Shown here in pieces: positions 7,337-12,683 of a stretch of DNA of 12,683 nt. Within the stretch, counting starts at the first letter, position 1; each line of letters opens with the position of its first letter. The notes under the pieces are model-generated. The model had not been told where the DNA came from. It saw only the letters and a list, made by a program, of their open reading frames with translations, and made no database searches. Origin of the DNA: Bacteroidales bacterium (GTDB lineage: Bacteria; Bacteroidota; Bacteroidia; Bacteroidales; F082); assembly GCA_017508895.1 (NCBI GenBank), contig JAFWRA010000164.1, positions 1 through 12,683 of the forward strand, read 5' to 3'. A program made the position numbers and the translations under genes.

Positions 7337-7368
7337 CAAAAAAAAATGTGTAATAAATTAGAATAATT

Positions 7369-8658
7369 ATGAAATTGAAGATCTCAAAACTCGGCCATAT
7401 TGATTCAATGGTAATTGATATGTCGAAGCCGTTTATCCTTTTTGCTGGTGACAATGGCACGGGAAAAACATATGCAGCAACATTTCTTTATACTTTGATT
7501 TGGGAATTGCGTTTTATGTTCTTCTCGCCGTCTTTTATTAAAACTTTGGAAAAGAAAGAGTTGCCTATTACCAAGAAGCTGAAAAGTGGTGTTGATGGAA
7601 AGGTTAGGGCAGAAGAGTTGTACAACCTTTTGGAAGAGTTTCTTAAAAAGCGTCAAAAAGAGATTCTCGTTTCTATGAATTTGAATATCCCGACAGAGAC
7701 ATTTAGGTGTGAGATTGCAACTACAAAAGAAGAATGGAAAGAAGAGTTGTGGAATAAGTCGGTGTCTGTTTGGTCAAGATTCATCCAAAAAAAGGTGAAA
7801 TCGTTTGATTACAAATTACGCTGGCCAAATGAAGAACAAATACCTTACCTGCAAGGTATATTGGCAATTTCATTATTTTTTGATGGAATAATGGGAGCTA
7901 AAATGTTTACGGCAGAGCGTAGTGGAATCTATACATTTAATAAAGAATTATCTGTAGGACGGCTTAGAAATCCAGAAGAGCGATTCAATGCCCGTTATCC
8001 TAAACCTATTGCTGATGGATTGGCAGATGCGGCAGATGTGGTAAATCAAAGAAAAAAAGAGTCAGAATATCATGAATTTGCTGATGAAATAGAACAAATG
8101 GTTTTGCATGGCAATCTCACTGTTTCTGAAGAAGGAGAAGTCTTATATCGTGTTTCTGATGACATAGAACTTGGATTCAATGAATCCTCTTCGGCTATCA
8201 AGACTTTGGCTCCGTTGGTGTTTTATTTGCGTCATTCCGCGGGTCAGTTCAATATCCTGTTTGTCGATGAACCTGAACTGAATCTTCATCCTAAGAATCA
8301 AATACTTTTGGCCAAAATCTTTGTCAAAATGATTAATGCTGGTCTTCGCCTGGTGATTAGTACCCATAGCGACTATATCATTCGTGAAATTAACAATATG
8401 ATTATGGCAGATGGTTTGAATAAGGCTGGCGATAAGATTTTTTCAAACAAGGGATACGATGAAAGCCTTTGTTTGTCACAGGACAAGTTTGCCCCTTATT
8501 TGTTCCAGAAGGGTGAAAATGGCAAAGTGAAAGTAGAGCCGCTTGAAGTGGACAGGTACGGGTTCAATATGCCTTCCATTGACGAGGCCATCAATAGCCA
8601 AAATGATGTGACCAACACCTTCTATGAAGTTTTGAAATACGACCACCCAAAAAGTTGA
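7369..8658 (+). CDS. Stand-alone ABC/AAA-type ATPase of the defence-associated AAA_15/AAA_21 kind
   Basis: This 429-residue protein has an SMC/ABC-like nucleotide-binding fold. Walker A is G-D-N-G-T-G-K-T (27-34). A signature-like segment E-S-S-S-A-I-K-T-L is at 272-280. Walker B with catalytic glutamate is L-F-V-D-E-P-E-L-N-L-H-P (297-308, Asp300 and Glu301), and the switch histidine is in S-T-H-S-D (331-335, His333). The middle region (about 60-240) is helical and variable and may sense the trigger. Only about 95 residues follow the H-loop, and no TOPRIM nuclease motifs are seen, so it lacks the effector of OLD or GajA proteins. A small nuclease-like gene starts 3 nt after its stop and is the obvious partner, as in the two-gene PARIS and Septu systems. 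RloA-type ATPases linked to Type I loci are another relative to consider. It is AT-rich (21 G/C of 60 at 7861-7920). ATPase activity is near certain; the role is inferred. Confidence 0.88.
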   Translation: MKLKISKLGHIDSMVIDMSKPFILFAGDNGTGKTYAATFLYTLIWELRFMFFSPSFIKTLEKKELPITKKLKSGVDGKVRAEELYNLLEEFLKKRQKEILVSMNLNIPTETFRCEIATTKEEWKEELWNKSVSVWSRFIQKKVKSFDYKLRWPNEEQIPYLQGILAISLFFDGIMGAKMFTAERSGIYTFNKELSVGRLRNPEERFNARYPKPIADGLADAADVVNQRKKESEYHEFADEIEQMVLHGNLTVSEEGEVLYRVSDDIELGFNESSSAIKTLAPLVFYLRHSAGQFNILFVDEPELNLHPKNQILLAKIFVKMINAGLRLVISTHSDYIIREINNMIMADGLNKAGDKIFSNKGYDESLCLSQDKFAPYLFQKGENGKVKVEPLEVDRYGFNMPSIDEAINSQNDVTNTFYEVLKYDHPKS

Positions 8659-8661
8659 GTT

Positions 8662-9255
8662 ATGGAATACATTGATTATTTTGAATGGATTCTTAACTCC
8701 AAGTTTTTGCAAAAGGGTGACGATGAATTGACGATGATTGAGGAAGCGCAGGGAGATGAGAAAGCTCAAAAAGTGAGAATAGTTAGCTCTTCTTCTTCCA
8801 TCTCAAAGATGAGGCTATATGGCTTTAACGCTCTTGATAAGGGTACTAAGGATTTGTTTCCGTTTTTCAATCAGCGGACTCGCGACCCTGGTAAAGCACC
8901 ACACGGATTAACCAGTTTCTGCGACTATATTCTCCTTGTTCAGCACGTCAAGGGCTTGTTTGTGTTTTTCTTTGAAATGAAACGTGGGGACAATGGAGAC
9001 GCCGATAAACAAATTGAAGCGTCTACCATGTTATTCGATTATGTCCGGCAATCGGCAGAAAGAATCAAATCGGTAAACAGTTTCCCAGACTTCAACCCTG
9101 AACTGGTTCAGTATCGCAGAATTATTATTAGTGAAAAATGTAGTAACAAGAGGGGTACAAAAGATAACGATATTGAAGACTTCGACATGAATGATGTCAT
9201 TCAGCATAATTGTCATGATGAGTTCCGTCCACTGAAATACTGTGTGCGCAACTAA
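8662..9255 (+). CDS. Small PD-(D/E)xK nuclease-like protein, putative effector of the upstream ATPase
   Basis: This 197-residue protein belongs to no family I can name. Its centre reads as a PD-(D/E)xK nuclease core: Asp88 at the start of a strand (F-C-D-Y-I-L-L-V), then a strand ending in F-F-F-E-M-K-R-G-D with Glu105 and Lys107, then a helix with Gln117 (D-K-Q-I-E-A-S). The same arrangement occurs in the N-terminal nuclease domain of HsdR downstream (Asp158, Glu172, Lys174), which is a useful internal comparison. Charged segments flank the core, and the C-terminal third shows no known motif. No TOPRIM, HNH or HEPN motif is visible, and there is no signal peptide. It starts 3 nt after the ATPase stop and 14 nt before hsdR, so all three are probably co-transcribed. 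I infer that it cuts nucleic acid when released or activated by the ATPase. DNA versus RNA preference cannot be told. It is AT-rich (17 G/C of 60 at 9121-9180). Confidence 0.65.
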   Translation: MEYIDYFEWILNSKFLQKGDDELTMIEEAQGDEKAQKVRIVSSSSSISKMRLYGFNALDKGTKDLFPFFNQRTRDPGKAPHGLTSFCDYILLVQHVKGLFVFFFEMKRGDNGDADKQIEASTMLFDYVRQSAERIKSVNSFPDFNPELVQYRRIIISEKCSNKRGTKDNDIEDFDMNDVIQHNCHDEFRPLKYCVRN

Positions 9256-9269
9256 ACTCTTCAACAGCT

Positions 9270-12200
9270 ATGATATTGTCCCAAACTACTGAACAAGCCT
9301 TCGAGGCTCTCATAGAGAAAGCCCTAGTGGGCAGCACCCACGAGGAACGCACGGCGAGTGGGCAGAACGATGTGGAAGCCCAGTCGCCCAAGGCGCAACA
9401 ATACTATTGGGGCCTGCCCAAGGACATGGACAAGAAACTGGCCATCGACCTGCTAAGGCTGTGGGCTTTCCTTGAGAGCACACAACATGAAGTGCTGAAA
9501 GAATACAAAGGCAAGGACCTGAAAACTGAACTGCCCAAGCGCATCTCGAAGGACATTGAGACCTTCGGTGTCATCAAGGTGCTGCGCGAAGGCGTGGACG
9601 TGGACAACATCCATCTTTCGCTGTTTTACCCCAAGCCTTCTGCCGCCGACAGCGAGGGCTCGAAGCTGAAATATGCCCAAAACCAGTTCTCGCTCACTCG
9701 CCAACAGACGTTCTCGGCCGCCAACCCAGGTCTGGAAATCGACATGGTGCTGTTCGTCAACGGTTTGCCTGTCTTCACCTTTGAGCTGAAGAACCCCTGG
9801 ACACACCAAACCGCCAAATACGACGGGCAGAAGCAATACAAGTCCACGGAACGTAACCCCAAAGAGACTTTGCTCAACTTCGGCCGTTGCCTCGCCCATT
9901 TCACCATGGACAAGGATGAGGTATTTTTCACCACACGTCTCAACTTGGATAAGACCTATTTCATGCCTTTCAACAAGGGTCTGCCCAATGGCCAGGGCGC
10001 GGGCAATCCCGTGAACGCCGAGGGTGGCTACAAGACCTCGTATATGTGGGAACAAATCCTGCAAAAGGACACCGTGGCCGACATCATCATGAACTATGTC
10101 TGCTTCGACTACGACGAGGCCAAGACCCAGAAAAAGGTGCCACATATCATGAAGAACGCCAAGAAGCTGATCTTCCCGCGCTATCATCAGCTGGACGTGG
10201 TGGGCAAATTGGTGGATGACGTGGCGGAGATGGGAGTGGGGAAGACCTACCTCATCGAACATTCTGCCGGCTCGGGTAAGTCCAACTCGCTCACTTGGCT
10301 GGCTTACAAACTCATCAAGACCTGTCCTAATACGATGGATGCAGTGAGAGCCAAGGCGGTGGATGCGCCTTTGTTCAACTCTGTCATCGTGGTCACCGAC
10401 CGCCGCCTGCTCGACAAGCAGATCTCCGACAACATCAAAATGTTCGGGCAAAGCGCCAAAATCGTGGCGCATGCCGACACCTCGAAGGATTTGAAGGAAG
10501 CTATCGAGAACAACAAACGTATCATCATCACCACGATACAGAAGTTCCCCTTTATCTGCGACGCCATCAGCGACGTGAGCGACCACAACTTTGCCGTCAT
10601 CATCGACGAGGCCCATAGCTCGCAGAGCGGCATCGCTGCCGACAAGCTCAACGCCACGGTGCAAAAAGACGCCGACACCGACGGCAGCGACACCGACGCC
10701 TTGTTGGAGAAACTGATGAAAGACCGTAAGATGAGCACCAACTGCTCTTATTTTGCCTTCACGGCCACACCGAAAAGGGAGACTTTGGAGCGTTTTGGCA
10801 GCGAGGATGCCGAAGGCAAGTTCCATCCTTACCATCTCTACAGCATGAAGCAGGCCATCGAGGAAGGCTTCATCCTCGACGTGCTGACCAACTACACCAC
10901 CTATCGTAGCTATTACGAGCTCACCAAGAGCATCGAGGACAATCCGGAATACAACAACGAGCGGGCGCAGAAGAAGTTGCGAGGGGCCGTGGAGCGCGAC
11001 CCGAAGACCATAGCGGCCAAGGCCGATGTGATGCTGACCCATTTCGACGCCAAGGTGTTCCGCAGCCACAAGCTGAAAGGCAAGGCCAAGGCCATGGTGG
11101 TGACCAAGGACATTGAGTGTGCCATCAAGTATTATCAGGCGCTGAATCGGATTGTGGTGGACAAAGAGCTGCCCTACAAGATTCTAATCGCCTTCAGTGG
11201 TGAGAAACGCCTTCAGCAACAAGAGGCCTCGATCTATCCCATCACGGAGAAACTGTATGGCTCAATCGCCGCCGAAGAAAGTGGGGCTGCTTGGTCTGAC
11301 TACACCGAAGCGGGCATGAACGGCTTCCCTGATAGTCAGACGGCCGAGAAATTCGACTCCGACGACTACCGCATTTTGGTGGTGGCCAACAAATACCTGA
11401 CCGGCTTCGACCAACCGAAGCTCTGCGCCATGTATGTCGACAAGCCTTTGGCTGGCGTGTTGGCTGTGCAAGCCCTTTCGCGCCTCAACCGTTCCGCTCC
11501 CGACTTGGGCAAGTTGAGTGAAGACCTGTTTATCCTTGACTTCTACAACACCCAGGACGACATCAAGGATGCCTTTGACCCGTTCTACACCTCCACGACC
11601 TTGTCGGAAGCCACGGATGTCAATATCCTGCATGAGTTGAAGAACACTTTGCTCTCATTTGGCGTATTCGATATGGACGAGGTTGATGCCTTCATTGGTT
11701 TGTACATTCATGGCGCCAATGCCGACCAATGGGCGCCCATCATTGATGCCGCCGCCGACCGTTTCAACTTTGAGATTGATTGGCCCGAAAACGGCAAGGC
11801 TGATTTCAAGATGAAGTGCAAACAGTTTGTGAAGATCTATTCTCGGGTGGCAGCCATCATGCCTTTCGAGATGAAAGACTGGGAAAAAATGTTCTGGTTC
11901 TTGCGCTATCTCATTCCTAGCCTACACATCGCTTGCCCTGACATCGACAGCTTGAAAGACTTGTTGGATTCGGTGGATCTGAACACCTACGGACTGCGTC
12001 GCACCGCCTTGAACGAGGCCATCACCTTGGATGCCGAAGAGACCACCATAGACCCGCTGAAGCCAACGATGGTCAACGCAGGCTCGGAGGAGGAAGACAA
12101 AGACCCCTTGGACGTGATTCTTCAAGAGTTCAACAACCGTTGGTTCAACGGCTGGGAGGCCACCCCCGACGACCAGAAGATGAAATTGGTTAGCGTCGCA

Positions 12201-12425
12201 CAAGCTGTAGCCGCCGATGAGGATTACCAGACCTTGGTGGTGGGCAATCCCGACCAGCAGGCCGTGGATGCACTTATGATAACTATCATTGACAGAATCA
12301 TGCGAAAGAAACGCAAAGGAGATAATTCGTTGTACAAGGAGTATCAACAAAACGAGGGCTTTAAGGCTGATTTCCGAAGCGTTATCACTCGTATGTTGAG
12401 TGATTTGGATTATTTGCAGGCATAA
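9270..12425 (+). CDS. hsdR: Type I restriction enzyme R (restriction/translocase) subunit
   Basis: This 1051-residue motor and nuclease subunit joins HsdM and HsdS, translocates unmodified DNA using ATP, and cleaves it away from the site. The N-terminal nuclease domain has Asp158, then F-E-L-K with Glu172 and Lys174, then a Q-rich helix (G-Q-K-Q-Y, 186-190). The superfamily 2 helicase motifs follow: Walker A A-G-S-G-K-S (333-338), D-E-A-H (446-449), F-T-A-T-P (497-501), motif V around 704-716 (V-V-A-N-K-Y-L-T-G-F-D-Q) and motif VI Q-A-L-S-R-L-N-R (734-741). The C-terminal part (about 800-1051) is the helical region that docks on the methylase. Length is normal for the family and no lesion is seen, so it should be active. 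It returns to the higher G+C of hsdM (34 of 60 at 10381-10440). It is separated from hsdM and hsdS by about 3.3 kb of other genes and probably uses the promoter near 7329. Confidence 0.95.
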   Translation: MILSQTTEQAFEALIEKALVGSTHEERTASGQNDVEAQSPKAQQYYWGLPKDMDKKLAIDLLRLWAFLESTQHEVLKEYKGKDLKTELPKRISKDIETFGVIKVLREGVDVDNIHLSLFYPKPSAADSEGSKLKYAQNQFSLTRQQTFSAANPGLEIDMVLFVNGLPVFTFELKNPWTHQTAKYDGQKQYKSTERNPKETLLNFGRCLAHFTMDKDEVFFTTRLNLDKTYFMPFNKGLPNGQGAGNPVNAEGGYKTSYMWEQILQKDTVADIIMNYVCFDYDEAKTQKKVPHIMKNAKKLIFPRYHQLDVVGKLVDDVAEMGVGKTYLIEHSAGSGKSNSLTWLAYKLIKTCPNTMDAVRAKAVDAPLFNSVIVVTDRRLLDKQISDNIKMFGQSAKIVAHADTSKDLKEAIENNKRIIITTIQKFPFICDAISDVSDHNFAVIIDEAHSSQSGIAADKLNATVQKDADTDGSDTDALLEKLMKDRKMSTNCSYFAFTATPKRETLERFGSEDAEGKFHPYHLYSMKQAIEEGFILDVLTNYTTYRSYYELTKSIEDNPEYNNERAQKKLRGAVERDPKTIAAKADVMLTHFDAKVFRSHKLKGKAKAMVVTKDIECAIKYYQALNRIVVDKELPYKILIAFSGEKRLQQQEASIYPITEKLYGSIAAEESGAAWSDYTEAGMNGFPDSQTAEKFDSDDYRILVVANKYLTGFDQPKLCAMYVDKPLAGVLAVQALSRLNRSAPDLGKLSEDLFILDFYNTQDDIKDAFDPFYTSTTLSEATDVNILHELKNTLLSFGVFDMDEVDAFIGLYIHGANADQWAPIIDAAADRFNFEIDWPENGKADFKMKCKQFVKIYSRVAAIMPFEMKDWEKMFWFLRYLIPSLHIACPDIDSLKDLLDSVDLNTYGLRRTALNEAITLDAEETTIDPLKPTMVNAGSEEEDKDPLDVILQEFNNRWFNGWEATPDDQKMKLVSVAQAVAADEDYQTLVVGNPDQQAVDALMITIIDRIMRKKRKGDNSLYKEYQQNEGFKADFRSVITRMLSDLDYLQA

Positions 12426-12447
12426 TTGGTCTTCTTTTATGGTGATT

Positions 12448-12490
12448 AAGCGAGGTTTTTAATCCAAGAAATAGCAAGGATTTCCCGCTT
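12448..12490 (+). terminator. Weak two-part hairpin after hsdR, possible terminator
   Basis: An outer stem AAGCG-A-GG (12448-12455) pairs with CCCGCTT (12484-12490) around one bulged A, and an inner stem AATCC (12461-12465) pairs with GGATT (12478-12482). T-rich and A-rich sequence follows, but the T run is only two bases after the stem. It begins 23 nt after the hsdR stop. The pairing is seen directly; termination is uncertain. Confidence 0.35.
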
Positions 12491-12528
12491 TTAAAAAATT
12501 ATTTCCTCTAAGTACTCTGAAAGTGTGT

Positions 12529-12555
12529 TTTGTATGAGAAAATTTTGTACTTTTG
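12529..12555 (+). promoter_or_regulatory. Bacteroidota-type promoter for thrS
   Basis: TACTTTTG at 12548-12555 fits TAnnTTTG, and TTTG at 12529-12532 lies 15 nt upstream, slightly closer than usual for a -33 element. The thrS start follows 27 nt later. This suggests thrS is transcribed independently of the defence operon. Confidence 0.55.
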
Positions 12556-12582
12556 CAGCCGCTTTCAAAAAGACCTATTCTT

Positions 12583-12683
12583 ATGATTAACATAACCTTC
12601 CCTGACAATAGTGTCAGACAATATGAAGCCGGTGTCACGCCGTTGGATATCGCCAAGAGCCTGAGCGAGGGTTTGGCACGTAA
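12583..12683 (+). CDS. thrS: Threonyl-tRNA synthetase, N-terminal fragment (TGS domain start)
   Basis: Only the first 33 codons are present before the window ends. They read [20 protein letters not shown], then [13 protein letters not shown], which is the characteristic opening of the TGS domain of bacterial ThrS. The enzyme charges tRNA-Thr with threonine in the cytoplasm. A stand-alone TGS protein would be the alternative, but this exact opening with its own promoter strongly favours thrS. As a housekeeping gene it marks the right border of the restriction locus. Confidence 0.88.
   Translation, partial: MINITFPDNSVRQYEAGVTPLDIAKSLSEGLAR

Noticed and set aside
7369..8658. Reading the ATPase as an OLD-family or GajA nuclease
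   Set aside because: Those proteins carry a TOPRIM domain after the ATPase. Here only about 95 residues follow the H-loop and no TOPRIM acidic motifs are visible.
8662..9255. Reading the small protein as AriB (DUF4435), an RloB-like protein or an HNH PtuB
   Set aside because: No HNH residues or TOPRIM E-G/D-x-D pattern could be found. The D88/E105/K107 layout suits PD-(D/E)xK better.
9453..11069. Long open frame of 538 codons on the minus strand inside hsdR
   Set aside because: It lies wholly opposite the hsdR motor domain, whose motifs are intact. The translation shows no recognisable domain; it is rich in V, G, H and L, as expected from the complement of G+C-rich codons.
12459..12656. 65-codon minus-strand frame between hsdR and thrS
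   Set aside because: It overlaps the thrS promoter and coding start on the opposite strand and has no domain, signal peptide or promoter.

Overview
The window looks like a chromosomal segment from a member of the Bacteroidota, most likely Bacteroidales. The supporting signs are promoter elements matching TAnnTTTG with upstream TTG/TTTG boxes ahead of four transcription units, start codons without clear Shine-Dalgarno sequences, and a secreted C10 (streptopain-type) protease precursor of a kind common in Bacteroides and Prevotella. This assignment is inferred from gene content and signals; no marker gene is complete enough to name a genus.

Left edge (1-1148, minus strand): two genes for exported proteins transcribed leftward, a SGNH/GDSL esterase followed by the signal peptide and propeptide of a C10 cysteine protease that runs off the window. 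Both look like ordinary chromosomal genes.

Centre (1303-12425, plus strand): a Type I restriction-modification locus enlarged with extra genes. The order is hsdM, fic (Fic AMP-transferase with C-terminal winged helix), hsdS, an ApeA-like HEPN protein, a stand-alone ABC/AAA-type ATPase, a small PD-(D/E)xK nuclease-like protein, and hsdR. hsdM-fic-hsdS-HEPN are tightly packed (gaps of 1 and 3 nt, then a 4-nt ATGA overlap) and probably form one operon from a promoter near 1244-1272. A 144-bp gap containing a second promoter-like sequence separates them from ATPase-nuclease-hsdR. HsdM and HsdS would modify the host DNA, and HsdR would join them to translocate and cut unmodified DNA. The HEPN protein is a predicted RNase of the abortive-infection class. 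The ATPase and its nuclease-like partner look like a separate two-gene effector cassette. The HEPN gene sits between hsdS and hsdR, as the anticodon nuclease gene prrC does in the E. coli prr locus, which suggests a back-up guard role.

Right edge (12426-12683): a weak hairpin after hsdR, a promoter, and the first codons of thrS (threonyl-tRNA synthetase), a housekeeping gene marking the end of the defence block. The apeA-like, ATPase and nuclease genes and the two HsdS target-recognition domains are clearly more AT-rich than hsdM, hsdR and the HsdS conserved regions, so the locus appears to be a mosaic. No RNA genes, insertion sequences or CRISPR arrays were seen.
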